Of a stretch of 64,000 nt of DNA, positions 26,391 through 34,935 are shown one piece after another. The stretch comes from Bradyrhizobium sp. SZCCHNS1050 (lineage in GTDB: Bacteria; Pseudomonadota; Alphaproteobacteria; Rhizobiales; Xanthobacteraceae). Under the pieces are notes generated by a model. It did not search any database. It was not told the origin of the DNA and saw only the letters and a list, made by a program, of their open reading frames with translations. The DNA lies in contig NZ_JAUETR010000001.1 in NCBI RefSeq assembly GCF_032484785.1, positions 5,273,501 through 5,337,500 on the forward strand. The letters are read 5' to 3'. The first letter of the stretch is position 1, and each line of letters opens with the position of its first letter. Made by a program: the position numbers and the translations under genes.

Positions 26391-26689
26391 CCCAAGACAT
26401 GACGAAGCGGAGGACAGCGGCCGAGATTGGCCGCTGTCGCATCCGATAGTCGAACGACACAGCCCTACCGATAGCCGCGGACAGAGCCGACGACGCCCCC
26501 GCGAACCACGTCGACGCTCATGCGTGCGCCGTTCGTCAGGCGGCGCCCCGCTCGACCGGATCATCCCCCACCGTTGCAGACTCCCCACACCTGACGCCCC
26601 GGCCAGAAAGGCCGTTGTCGCGCCATAATCCCGCTAAGGTGCGGAGATTAACTTGTGTTAGGCATTTATTCAACCGACGGTATATTTGA
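26391..26689. promoter_or_regulatory. Intergenic region with hairpin (26413-26438) and a TTAACTTGTGTTA element
   Basis: A perfect 10-bp inverted repeat gacagcggcc / ggccgctgtc at 26413-26438 without T-run follows the chemoreceptor stop and may end or protect its mRNA. At 26648-26660 the 13-mer TTAACTTGTGTTA is identical to one at 20327-20339 upstream of the second chemoreceptor. It lies about 30 bases before the metallo-hydrolase start, so it probably overlaps the promoter. No gene is seen in between. Confidence 0.5.
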
Positions 26690-27700
26690 GTGGCAGGCAA
26701 TGTGATTGCGGGTGGTTTTTCGCGAAGGACCCTGGTGCTATCGGCCGCGACGGCCGCGGCTGCTTTGGGTCTCGATGCGGGACTAGCCGTCGTTGCCGCC
26801 AAGCCGCACCGCCGCACTGAGGATCCCGCACGCGGCTATCGCCGGATCACGATCGGCGAGGCGGAGGTGATCGCCCTCTACGACGGCGTGTGGGAAAAGC
26901 CGCACGAGGCCGGCTTCATCAGCAATGCCAGCATCAGCGACGTGAAGGACGCACTGCGCGCCGCTGGTCTGAGCCCAGCCTTCGTCCCGGTCCCGATCTC
27001 CACCTTCGTGGTGCGGCTGAAGGGCAAGACCGTGCTCTGCGATGCCGGCGGCGGTGGTCAGGTGCAGGGCTACAATTCCGACTCGATCTTCGTTTCGGGT
27101 CGCATGCTGGACAATCTGAAAGCAGCCGGCATTCGCCCGGAAGACATCGACACCATCCTGATCTCGCACTTCCATCCCGATCATATCTTCGGCCTGCTCG
27201 GCGAGAACACCGACGCGCCGGTGTTTCCCACCGCCGAGATCATCGTGGCTGCGGCCGAGTACAAATTCTGGACCGATGCATCTCTGACCAGCCGGCTGCC
27301 GCCGTGGCGGCAGGCGCTGGCGCGCCGCATCCAGAGCGTGATCCCGGGCTGGAAGAACGTGCTGCCGGTCGAGGGCGAGGACGAGGTGGTGCCCGGCATC
27401 CGCTTCGTCAGCGTCCCCGGTCATACCCCGGGGCACACCGCGTTTCATCTCGGCTCCGGAGCGGAGCAACTGATGATCTCCGGCGACACCGCCTATGTGC
27501 CGGCGTTGTGCCTGCGCCATCCGGAATGGCACGGCGCCTATGACCAGGACGGCGCGGCTGCCGAGGTCAGCCGGCGCAGATTGCTCGATCGTATCGTTGC
27601 AGAAAAGATGTTGGTTTGTGGATCTCATTTTCCGTGGGCCGCGTTCGGTCGGCTCACCCGCGATGGCGCCCATTATGCGCTCGACCTGCTCCCCGCGTGA
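26690..27700 (+). CDS. Exported metallo-beta-lactamase-fold hydrolase
   Basis: 336 residues from GTG 26690 (GTG 26702 also possible). The N-terminus contains F-S-R-R-T-L-V-L-S-A followed by an Ala-rich stretch, a twin-arginine signal, so the protein is likely periplasmic. The zinc site H-F-H-P-D-H is near residues 163-168, P-G-H-T-P-G-H near 245, and S-G-D-T-A near 264, giving a complete two-metal set. The family covers lactonases, thioesterases and other hydrolases; this version resembles exported quorum-quenching-like lactonases only in fold. Substrate unknown. The next gene (J-domain/TPR) starts 39 bases on and may be co-transcribed. Confidence 0.88.
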   Translation: MAGNVIAGGFSRRTLVLSAATAAAALGLDAGLAVVAAKPHRRTEDPARGYRRITIGEAEVIALYDGVWEKPHEAGFISNASISDVKDALRAAGLSPAFVPVPISTFVVRLKGKTVLCDAGGGGQVQGYNSDSIFVSGRMLDNLKAAGIRPEDIDTILISHFHPDHIFGLLGENTDAPVFPTAEIIVAAAEYKFWTDASLTSRLPPWRQALARRIQSVIPGWKNVLPVEGEDEVVPGIRFVSVPGHTPGHTAFHLGSGAEQLMISGDTAYVPALCLRHPEWHGAYDQDGAAAEVSRRRLLDRIVAEKMLVCGSHFPWAAFGRLTRDGAHYALDLLPA

Positions 27701-27739
27701 TCCCGGACCGGCCTCGGAAGAGAGGTTCGGGATCGCGCC

Positions 27740-28846
27740 ATGACGACGCATTATGAGGTGCTCGGCGTATCGCCGCGGGCCGATCTCGACACGATCAAGC
27801 GGGCGTTCCGCCAGGCCGCCAAGGCGCACCATCCCGACCTCCGGGGCAGCGCCGATGCGGCGTCGGAGCATCAGCTCAAGCTGATCATCGTCGCCTACAA
27901 CGTGCTGCGCGACGCGGGCCTGCGTGCCGAATACGACGCCCATCTCGCCTCCGAGCGCGACCGCGTCCGCCGCGAACGCTGGGACGCCATCCTGCAGTTT
28001 ACCGCGGCGACCGCCGTGCTCAGCGCGGTCCTGATCGGCCTCGAGATTCTGCTGTTGCCCTCCGCCGGTGACTGGATGAGCAGGCAGGCGACGCGCTCGA
28101 TCGTGACACCGTCGCCGCAGGCCCGATCGGGGCCGCAGCGCAAGGTCGCAGGTGAGACCGTCCCGGCGCCTGCCGTCCAGGACGCGACCGGAGCCGTGCT
28201 CCCGGTGCCGCCTCCGGCGGCGGAGGCCCCCGCGCCGCCTCCGCCGGCAGAGCCGAAAGCGGCAGAGCCGGTCGTGCCGCCTGCGCCGATGACCGCCGCA
28301 TCCTTGGTGAAGCGCGCGATGGACCGCAGCCGACAGGGCGATCTTGAGGGCGCCGTCGCCGATTTCGACGAAGCAATCCGGCTCGCGCCCCGCAATGCCG
28401 ATCTCTATCACTACCGCGCCAAGGATCTGGTCCGCATGGGTCGCTTCGACCGGGCGCTTGGCGATTATGAGCGGGCGATCCGGCTGGATCCGCACAACCC
28501 GATGCTGTTCCACGATCGTGGACTTGCGTTCCAGCGCAAGGGAGATCTCGACGAAGCCCTTGTCGATCTCGACCACGCCGTGCGCATGGGCTTCAGCGAT
28601 GCCGCAACGTACAGCGACCGGGGCACGGTGTGGCTGGCAAAGGGGCACTACGACCGCGCGCTCGCCGACTTCAACCAGGCGCTCAAGCTGGATCCGGAAT
28701 TGGCGGTCGCGGCCGCCCGGCGTGACGAGGCGCTCGCGCGCAAGCGCGACCAGCAATTGGCGGGCGACGACAGCGCGCCTCCGGCGGCTGCGGAGACCAC
28801 GGGCACGGTGCCTGCCAACGTGAAGCCCAGGCGAAGTGGGCGCTGA
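27740..28846 (+). CDS. J-domain protein with membrane anchor and TPR repeats
   Basis: 368 residues. The J domain at residues 4-65 has the H-P-D motif at 31-33 needed to stimulate DnaK. A single membrane helix near 85-108 follows, then a Pro/Ala-rich linker (about 140-185), then three or four TPR units (about 190-325), for example G-D-L-E-G-A-V-A-D-F-D-E-A-I-R-L-A-P and Y-D-R-A-L-A-D-F-N-Q-A-L-K-L-D-P. The J domain would be cytoplasmic and the TPR part on the other side of the membrane. It could recruit DnaK to a membrane complex. No partner is evident from neighbours. Confidence 0.88.
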   Translation: MTTHYEVLGVSPRADLDTIKRAFRQAAKAHHPDLRGSADAASEHQLKLIIVAYNVLRDAGLRAEYDAHLASERDRVRRERWDAILQFTAATAVLSAVLIGLEILLLPSAGDWMSRQATRSIVTPSPQARSGPQRKVAGETVPAPAVQDATGAVLPVPPPAAEAPAPPPPAEPKAAEPVVPPAPMTAASLVKRAMDRSRQGDLEGAVADFDEAIRLAPRNADLYHYRAKDLVRMGRFDRALGDYERAIRLDPHNPMLFHDRGLAFQRKGDLDEALVDLDHAVRMGFSDAATYSDRGTVWLAKGHYDRALADFNQALKLDPELAVAAARRDEALARKRDQQLAGDDSAPPAAAETTGTVPANVKPRRSGR

Positions 28847-28958
28847 GCGCCGGCCCGTGATCCGCACTCGACATCCAGGACGCGGTGGGCAGCGTTGTGC
28901 TCACACCTGTCGGCGCGACCGTTCCATCGCGCGGCGGTTTGCGATCCAGGAGCGCGCC

Positions 28959-29297
28959 ATGAGCGTCTACGTGTCCGTCACCGGCTTCCGCCCGCATCGC
29001 GGCCTCACGCGGCTGGCGCGATTCTGGTGGCACACGCTGCGCGCCGTCCGCCAGGCGCGTGCGGCTCCCGGGAATCTGCGCGTCGAGCTTCGTCCGGTGA
29101 ATGGCATCTATCACACGCTGACGGTCTGGACCGACGAAGCCAGCATGCGCGCCTATGTCAGAAGCGGCGCGCACCGCCGCGCCATGATCGGCTTCCGCGA
29201 CCTCGGTGGCGGCAGGACGCTCGGCTTCGCGGCGGAGCGCGATCCCGATTGGGAGACGGCCTATGCGCGCTGGCAGCACGAGGCGCGGGAGGTGTGA
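28959..29297 (+). CDS. Small ABM/DUF3291-like protein
   Basis: 112 residues from ATG 28959, supported by AGGAG six bases upstream. The sequence has the look of an alpha+beta-barrel (antibiotic-biosynthesis-monooxygenase-like) domain: M-S-V-Y-V-S-V-T-G-F at the first strand, G-I-Y-H-T-L-T-V-W-T-D-E-A-S-M-R-A-Y near the middle and S-G-A-H-R-R-A-M after it. There are no membrane segments. The family assignment is a judgement from pattern, and no substrate can be named. It follows the J-domain gene by about 110 bases and converges on the thiolase-like gene. Confidence 0.75.
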   Translation: MSVYVSVTGFRPHRGLTRLARFWWHTLRAVRQARAAPGNLRVELRPVNGIYHTLTVWTDEASMRAYVRSGAHRRAMIGFRDLGGGRTLGFAAERDPDWETAYARWQHEAREV

Positions 29298-29312
29298 GGC
29301 GACGGAAGCGAA

Positions 29313-30824
29313 CTAATTCGTCCGCCACTCCGGCACACCATCGGCGGCCATCGTGATCGTGCCGAGCGCGCCGACCGGCGACCGGTCCTGATCCATCAGC
29401 CGCGCCAGCGTGGCTGCGTCCTGCGCCGGCACGCGCGCCAGCGTGCGCGTGTCCTGCTCGGTGCGCAGCATCACCACGCCATGCTCGACCTCGCCGTTGC
29501 GATCGAACAGCGCGGTGAAGCTCTCGACCCTGCCGCCGCCGCCGGCCTCGCTGACGAACTCCGGCGTTGCGGCGCGATGCCGATCGGCCTCGGCCTGCAC
29601 GCTCACCTCCTGCGACAGCGATGACGGCGGCTCGCGCGAGATCACCAGCGCATGATGCTTGGTGACGAAGCCGCCCTGGCCGTACAGCAGGCCGCGCCTG
29701 GCGCCGCCGCGCAGCCGCCGCACCATCGCGCAGGCGGCATGCGTCATGTAGGTGTTGAGCGGCGCGCCGAAGAAGGTCAGCCCGCCGGTGACGGTCGGCT
29801 CCACGTCAGCGCCGAGGCCGAGGATCCGCCGCGCCATCTTCGGCACGCAGGGAAAGCAGCTGTAGAGCTCAATGACGTCGAACGCCGCGCCGTTGCCGCC
29901 GACGATGTTCATCGCGGCCCGCAGCACGGCGTTCTGCGGATGACTTTCGGCGAACTGATCGCGCGTGAGGTAGTCGCGCGGATCCTCCGCCGATGCGCCG
30001 CCGAGCGGATAGATCATGCGGCTGTCGGCAATGCCCGCCGCACGCGCCTTGGCCAGGCTGGTCAGGATCAGCGCCGCGCCCATGTTGACCATGGGATTGG
30101 CGACCATCAGCTTGGTGTAGGGCCAGGCGATCGGGCGGTTGTCGGCCGACGGCGTCGTGATCTCCTCGGGCGCGAAGTGCCGCTTCAGCCAGGCGTTGGG
30201 ATTGTAGGCGGCAACCGCGGAAAAGCGCGACCACAGCTCGCAGGATTCGGCGAGCGCCTGCCGCGTCGTCTGGCCCCATTTGGCTGCGCTCGCGACTTCG
30301 TAGAACGGATAGACCGTGACCGGACGGAACACGCCGAGCTTCACCGCCAGCGGCTTCTGGAATGCAGCGCCGCGCTTCGGCTCCTCGACGTCATGCGCGA
30401 ACGGCGTCCACGGCAGGGGCACGCCGGCGCGTTCGGCCTTGGTCGCCGTCGATTGCGCCTCGGCGCCGCAGACCACCGCGACCTCGCATTCGCCGCGCGC
30501 GATGCGCAAGGCGGCCTCGTGCAGAAAGCTGATCGGGCTCTCGCCGCCGACGGGACCGTAGTGGCAGTGCGCCGGCGTCACGCCGAGCCGCTGCGCGAGA
30601 AGCTGCTCGGGATCGCGGTAGCGCCAGCTCAGGAAGTTGACGACGTCGAGCGAGCCGGTGTCCTGGATGAGCTTGGCGCCCGCGTCATTTTCCGCGCGGC
30701 GGATCGCCTGTTCGAGCAGCGCCAGCGGCTCGAGACCGTCGCCGATGTCCTTGGGGCGATCGACGATCTCGCCCACGCCGACGATCACGGGAATGCGGTC
30801 GGGGGGCAGGGGACTTGCAGCCAT
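29313..30824 (-). CDS. Thiolase-fold protein lacking the usual nucleophilic cysteine
   Basis: 503 residues, related to the SCP-x/acetyl-CoA acetyltransferase branch of thiolases and longer than normal thiolases (about 390) because of a C-terminal extra domain. Where the nucleophile is normally found (a G-G-C-S type motif), this protein reads G-P-V-G-G-E-S-P-I-S-F, with Glu95 in place of Cys. Later segments (N-M-G-A-A-L-I-L-T, V-I-E-L-Y-S-C-F-P, L-N-T-Y-M-T-H-A-A) follow the family. The C-terminal part (about 390-503) resembles an OB-like domain. Without the Cys it may not do Claisen or thiolysis chemistry. It ends 15 bases from the convergent small gene. Confidence 0.85.
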   Translation of the reverse strand: MAASPLPPDRIPVIVGVGEIVDRPKDIGDGLEPLALLEQAIRRAENDAGAKLIQDTGSLDVVNFLSWRYRDPEQLLAQRLGVTPAHCHYGPVGGESPISFLHEAALRIARGECEVAVVCGAEAQSTATKAERAGVPLPWTPFAHDVEEPKRGAAFQKPLAVKLGVFRPVTVYPFYEVASAAKWGQTTRQALAESCELWSRFSAVAAYNPNAWLKRHFAPEEITTPSADNRPIAWPYTKLMVANPMVNMGAALILTSLAKARAAGIADSRMIYPLGGASAEDPRDYLTRDQFAESHPQNAVLRAAMNIVGGNGAAFDVIELYSCFPCVPKMARRILGLGADVEPTVTGGLTFFGAPLNTYMTHAACAMVRRLRGGARRGLLYGQGGFVTKHHALVISREPPSSLSQEVSVQAEADRHRAATPEFVSEAGGGGRVESFTALFDRNGEVEHGVVMLRTEQDTRTLARVPAQDAATLARLMDQDRSPVGALGTITMAADGVPEWRTN

Positions 30825-31003
30825 CGGCGTTTCCAGGAGCCGGCCCGCGACGGACCGTCATTGTTGTCTTGTCTCCGTTCTGTCATCGCAGGTTCGACCG
30901 CGCAATGCAGAAAATGCTGATGGCGCCCGCGCGCAGCGTGGCTTCCGCTCGACGGCATATGCGCCTAAAACGCTCGCTCCTGACGCTCACGCCGGAGTCT
31001 GCC

Positions 31004-31879
31004 GTGTCTGAACAGAACAGCTATGTGCCGCCCAAGGTCTGGACCTGGAACAAGGCCAGCGGCGGCCGCTTCGCCAACATCAACCGGCCGATCGCAGGTC
31101 CGACGCACGAGAAGGAATTGCCTGTCGGTCGTCATCCCTTGCAGCTTTATTCTCTGGGAACGCCGAACGGCGTAAAGGTCACAGTGATGCTCGAGGAGCT
31201 GCTGGCGCTCGGCCACAGCGGCGCCGAATACGACGCCTGGCTGATCCGGATCGGCGAGGGCGATCAGTTCGGTTCGGGCTTCGTCGCCATCAATCCCAAT
31301 TCTAAGATCCCGGCGCTGCTGGATCGCAGCGGGCCGGAACCGATCCGCGTGTTCGAGTCCGGCGCGATCCTGGTTTATCTGGCCGAGAAGTTCGGCGCCT
31401 TCCTGCCGACCGAGCCGGCCAAGCGCGCCGAATGCCTGTCCTGGCTGTTCTGGCAGATGGGGGCTGCGCCCTATCTCGGCGGCGGCTTCGGCCATTTCTA
31501 TGCCTATGCGCCGACCAAGATCGAGTATGCCATCGACCGCTTCGCGATGGAGGTGAAGCGCCAGCTCGACGTGCTCGACCGCCGCCTGGCCGAAAGCGAG
31601 TATCTCGCCGGCCCCGACTACACCATCGCCGACATCGCGGTGTGGCCGTGGTACGGCGCGCTCGCCAAGGGCCTGCTCTACGAAGGCGGCGAGTTTCTCT
31701 CGGTGCAGGACTACAGGAATGTCCAGCGCTGGACCGACCAGATCGCGCAGCGCACCGCTGTGAAGCGCGGCCGCATGGTCAACCGCGTCTCCGGCGATCC
31801 CAAGAGCCAGCTCCACGAGCGCCACGACGCCAGCGACTTCGAGACCAAGACGCAGGACAAGATCGGGCAGGGCACGTAG
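31004..31879 (+). CDS. yghU: Glutathione-dependent disulfide-bond oxidoreductase YghU
   Basis: 291 residues from GTG 31004, chosen because GGAG lies seven bases upstream and the N-terminus then matches E. coli YghU (Y-x-P-x-K-V-W-T-W-x-K). The similarity is close throughout: F-A-N-I-N-R-P-I-A-G-P-T-H-E-K, S-L-G-T-P-N-G-V-K-V-T, N-P-N-S-K-I-P-A-L, and the C-terminal L-H-E-R-H-D-A-S-D-F-E-T. YghU is a glutathione-transferase-fold protein that binds two glutathione molecules and reduces disulfides and organic hydroperoxides in the cytosol. It stands alone between a divergent thiolase-like gene and the sulfite dehydrogenase genes. Confidence 0.95.
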   Translation: MSEQNSYVPPKVWTWNKASGGRFANINRPIAGPTHEKELPVGRHPLQLYSLGTPNGVKVTVMLEELLALGHSGAEYDAWLIRIGEGDQFGSGFVAINPNSKIPALLDRSGPEPIRVFESGAILVYLAEKFGAFLPTEPAKRAECLSWLFWQMGAAPYLGGGFGHFYAYAPTKIEYAIDRFAMEVKRQLDVLDRRLAESEYLAGPDYTIADIAVWPWYGALAKGLLYEGGEFLSVQDYRNVQRWTDQIAQRTAVKRGRMVNRVSGDPKSQLHERHDASDFETKTQDKIGQGT

Positions 31880-32227
31880 TTGCGCGTGTGGGGGTGCACA
31901 AAGGAGCGGCGAGCTCATCGCGGCGTGCAACAACCGTGGAGCGCGCCGTGCCCAACGTCGTCCCTCGCCGGCGCCGTCGGTGGGCACGCGCCGCCTGACG
32001 GCCCCGATTGCCCGCCCCTGCGGTTCGATGCACGATTGCTCTTGTTGCACGTGCGAAGTCTCGGCCGTTGCCGCGCTGCGATGCTATGATTGCTGACGTT
32101 CGCGGCTTTTCTCGCAGTGAGAGAATGTGCAACGATCAATTCGCAGCGGCCGTGCATGCCGCCAGATTTCGATGAGAGCCGGCGGTGATGACCGCGGGTT
32201 CAAAACGACCACTCCGGAGGGAGTTGC
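31880..32227. other. 348-bp intergenic region, no gene seen
   Basis: Between yghU and sorA I find no convincing coding frame, repeat or terminator. The last part contains the promoter and the ribosome binding site (GGAGGGAG at about 32214-32221) of sorA. Short frames here are GC-rich shadows. Confidence 0.5.
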
Positions 32228-33427
32228 ATGATCGACAGACGTGATCTGCTCAAGGGAGCAGGGCTGGCGGCGCTGCTGGGCGGGTTTGGCGCGACTCGCG
32301 CGCTGGCCGAGGACACCGTGACGTTGCCCTTCGCCAACGGCGAGCGCCCGCTGGTGAAGTATCCGCAGAAGCGGCCGATGATCGGCCTGACCAGCCGGCC
32401 GCCGCAACTCGAAACGCCATTCGGGGTGTTCAATGACGGCGTGATCACGCCGAACAATGCCTTCTTCGTCCGCTATCATCTGGCGGGCCTGCCTTACGAT
32501 CTCGATCCGGACAGGTTCACGCTCGCGATCAAGGGGAAGGTCGACAAGCCGCTCAAGCTGTCGCTCAAGGACATCCGGAAGATGAAGGCGACCGAGATCG
32601 TCGCCGTCAACCAATGCTCCGGCAACAGCCGCGGCTTCTTCGAGCCGCGCGTCGCAGGTGGCCAGCTTGGCAACGGCGCCATGGGCAATGCGCGCTGGCG
32701 GGGCGTGCCGCTCAAGACCGTGCTCGACATGGCGGGCGTCCAGGCCGGCGCCAGACAGGTCACCTTCGGCGGCATGGACGGACCGGTGATCGACAAGACG
32801 CCGGACTTCGTCAAGGCGCTCGACCTCGATCACGCCATGAATGGCGAGGTGATGCTGGCCTACGGCATGAACGGCGAGGATCTGCCGTTCCTCAACGGCT
32901 TTCCGTTGCGCCTGATCGTGCCCGGCTATTACGGCACCTACTGGGTCAAGCACCTCAACGAGATCACCGTCATCGACAACGTGTTCGACGGCTTCTGGAT
33001 GAAATCGGCCTATCGAATTCCAGACACGCCGAACAACGCCGTCGAGCCCGGCACCACACCGAGAGCGACGATCCCGATCAACCGCTTCACGGTCCGCTCG
33101 TTCATCACCAGCCTGGCCGATGGCGCGAAGCTCAAGGCGGGCAGGGCGGTGCTGCGCGGCATCGCATTCGACGGCAGGGCGGGAATCAAGCAGGTCGCGG
33201 TCTCGACCGACGGCGGCAAGACCTGGACCGACGCCAAGCTCGGCAGGGATCTCGGGAAATATTCCTTCCGCGAGTGGAAGCTGGCGGTGAAGCTTGCCGC
33301 GGGATCCCACGATCTCAAGGTGCGTGCCACCAGCAATTCCGGCGAGACGCAGCCGGAGACGCCGCGCTGGAATCCGGCCGGCTATCTGCGCAACGTCATC
33401 GAAACCGTCCGCGTCACGGCGGCCTGA
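32228..33427 (+). CDS. sorA: Sulfite dehydrogenase molybdenum subunit SorA-like
   Basis: 399 residues with a Tat signal (M-I-D-R-R-D-L-L-K-G-A-G, cleavage near A-L-A at 25-27), consistent with export of a folded molybdenum-cofactor enzyme. The oxidoreductase molybdopterin domain has N-Q-C-S-G-N-S-R-G, where Cys130 would ligate Mo, and P-G-Y-Y-G-T-Y-W-V-K-H-L-N-E-I near 235-250. A C-terminal immunoglobulin-like dimerisation domain follows (I-K-Q-V-A-V-S-T-D-G-G-K-T-W near 320). SorA oxidises sulfite to sulfate in the periplasm and passes electrons to SorB, whose gene follows 12 bases later. Confidence 0.92.
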   Translation: MIDRRDLLKGAGLAALLGGFGATRALAEDTVTLPFANGERPLVKYPQKRPMIGLTSRPPQLETPFGVFNDGVITPNNAFFVRYHLAGLPYDLDPDRFTLAIKGKVDKPLKLSLKDIRKMKATEIVAVNQCSGNSRGFFEPRVAGGQLGNGAMGNARWRGVPLKTVLDMAGVQAGARQVTFGGMDGPVIDKTPDFVKALDLDHAMNGEVMLAYGMNGEDLPFLNGFPLRLIVPGYYGTYWVKHLNEITVIDNVFDGFWMKSAYRIPDTPNNAVEPGTTPRATIPINRFTVRSFITSLADGAKLKAGRAVLRGIAFDGRAGIKQVAVSTDGGKTWTDAKLGRDLGKYSFREWKLAVKLAAGSHDLKVRATSNSGETQPETPRWNPAGYLRNVIETVRVTAA

Positions 33428-33439
33428 GGAGCAGCACCC

Positions 33440-33763
33440 ATGCAGCGGACGTTTTTCCTCGTCGCCACGCTAGCCACCGGACTTGGCTGCCTTGCGGGCA
33501 GCCCCATCGCCCTGACCGCGGCGCCGGTCAACTACCAGGTTCCGCAGGAGACTGCCGCCTTCAAGCCCGGGCCCGATCTCGCCGTAGTGCAGGGCAACTG
33601 CACGGCCTGTCACTCCTCCGACTATATCAAGACGCAACCGCCGATGCAGAACAAGAAGGAGTTCTGGCAGGCCGAAGTCACCAAGATGATCAAGGTTTAT
33701 GGCGCCCCGATCGACGCGGCCGATGTCGGCAAGATCGTCGACTATCTCGCCGCAACCTACTGA
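33440..33763 (+). CDS. sorB: Sulfite dehydrogenase cytochrome c subunit SorB-like
   Basis: 107 residues with a Sec signal peptide (hydrophobic residues about 5-25). One haem-binding motif C-T-A-C-H at residues 54-58. The rest is a compact class I cytochrome with P-P-M-Q-N near residue 68 (possible axial Met) and a C-terminal helix V-G-K-I-V-D-Y-L-A-A-T-Y. It starts 12 bases after sorA, so the two form an operon, and it would accept electrons from SorA and hand them to cytochrome c or an oxidase. It is somewhat longer than the mature SorB of Starkeya, as expected with its signal peptide. Confidence 0.9.
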   Translation: MQRTFFLVATLATGLGCLAGSPIALTAAPVNYQVPQETAAFKPGPDLAVVQGNCTACHSSDYIKTQPPMQNKKEFWQAEVTKMIKVYGAPIDAADVGKIVDYLAATY

Positions 33764-33788
33764 CGCCCGGGCCCGGCGGCCAGGGCGT

Positions 33789-34400
33789 TCAGCCAGCGCC
33801 CTTCGCCGGCGGGAAATCCATCCGGTCGTCGGTGCGGCAATAGCGGTCGGCGAACATGCGCCCGACAGGATGGAATAACTCCATCTCGACCCGCATCTTC
33901 TCGGTGTCCCACAATTCGTCACGGATGTGGAAGGCGAGGCCTTCGCCGAGCACCAGCACGCGATCGCCATTGACGTCGATGAGCTGCCAGGTCTTGCACT
34001 CCATCGCGAACGGTGCCTCCGCCAACCGCGGAACGCCGATCATCCGGGACGGTTTGAGCTTGAGCCCAAGGTGATCCGGCTCGCCGATCTCGGGCGGAAA
34101 GTCGCCGCCGGTCTCGTGCATCGCCTGCGCCAGGGGCTCGTCGGTGATGTGGACCACGAACTCGCCTGAGCTGCGGATGTTGACCAGCGTGTCCTTGATC
34201 CGGCCGTCCGGCCGCAGGTTGATCGCGAACACGCACAGCGGCGGGTCCTCGCCGAGCACGTTGAAGAAAGAGAACGGTGCGGCGTTGACCACCCCGGTCT
34301 CGCCTCTCGTCGTAACCCAGGCGATCGGCCGTGGCAGCACGAAGGAGGTCAGGATCTTGTAGCGCTCGCGCGCGCTGAGATCGGTGGCGAGGTATTCCAT
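33789..34400 (-). CDS. Flavin reductase-domain protein (FMN-binding split barrel)
   Basis: 203 residues from ATG 34400, supported by a GAGG seven bases upstream. The fold is the flavin-reductase-like split barrel of the DIM6/NTAB group: Y-K-I-L-T-S-F-V-L-P-R-P-I-A-W-V-T-T at the N-terminus, N-A-A-P-F-S-F-F-N-V-L near residue 40 and V-V-H-I-T-D near 85. Such proteins bind FMN and either reduce flavin for a partner oxygenase or act alone. No partner monooxygenase is adjacent. It converges with sorB, leaving only 25 bases between stops. Confidence 0.88.
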   Translation of the reverse strand: MEYLATDLSARERYKILTSFVLPRPIAWVTTRGETGVVNAAPFSFFNVLGEDPPLCVFAINLRPDGRIKDTLVNIRSSGEFVVHITDEPLAQAMHETGGDFPPEIGEPDHLGLKLKPSRMIGVPRLAEAPFAMECKTWQLIDVNGDRVLVLGEGLAFHIRDELWDTEKMRVEMELFHPVGRMFADRYCRTDDRMDFPPAKGAG

Positions 34401-34578
34401 GTAGAGGCCTCTGATGCGTCGGTTCCCCGACCGTAGTGGGCCGTGACGCGATCCGGAAGCCAATAAAGCGGGCAGGAGTGCGCCCCTCGGCGTCGTCGCG
34501 GGAAATTCCCATGTTTCCGGGAACGGCTCCGCCAGCGCCACGTTCGGACAGCACGGCAACTACAAATGGAGGTCGCCC

Positions 34579-34869
34579 ATGAAACAAATGATCAGTCTGG
34601 TTGCTTGCGCATTCGTCGTCTCGGCCACGCCAGCGCTGGCGCAGGGCAGCCCACAGACCACGCCGCCGCCGAGTGCGCAGAATTCCGGAGCAGGCATCCA
34701 GGGCGCGCCTGGCAACAAGAACGGACCGGGCACTGAGAGGAAAGGCGGCACCGTCGGCTCGTCCACGATCAACCGCCATAATCCGGACGTCAGCGCTCAG
34801 GACCCGTCGAACATCAAGGGCATGCCGGGGAATAAGAACGGCCCACCGGCCAAGAAACCGCAGGACTGA
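34579..34869 (+). CDS. Small secreted protein with duplicated PGNKNGP motif
   Basis: 96 residues, preceded by a good ribosome binding site (TGGAGG). Sec signal peptide at 1-22 (ends A-L-A-Q), leaving a 74-residue mature protein rich in Gly, Pro, Asn, Lys and Ser and probably disordered. The motif G-x-P-G-N-K-N-G-P occurs twice (about residues 43-51 and 80-88). No Cys and no enzyme motif. I recognise similar small exported proteins in Bradyrhizobium only as hypothetical. A perfect 16-bp hairpin lies just after the stop. Confidence 0.75.
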   Translation: MKQMISLVACAFVVSATPALAQGSPQTTPPPSAQNSGAGIQGAPGNKNGPGTERKGGTVGSSTINRHNPDVSAQDPSNIKGMPGNKNGPPAKKPQD

Positions 34870-34874
34870 CGCCT

Positions 34875-34910
34875 GCGATGGCAGCTGCGCGATTGCGCAG
34901 CTGCCATCGC
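34875..34910. terminator. Perfect 16-bp hairpin between convergent genes
   Basis: gcgatggcagctgcgc (34875-34890) and gcgcagctgccatcgc (34895-34910) are exact inverse complements around a four-base loop gatt. It sits between two convergent genes, five bases after the first stop and 25 before the second. No T-run follows on either side, but stem strength and position fit a bidirectional terminator. Confidence 0.8.
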
Positions 34911-34935
34911 ACGCCAGCGCTGAGGTGTCGTCAGA

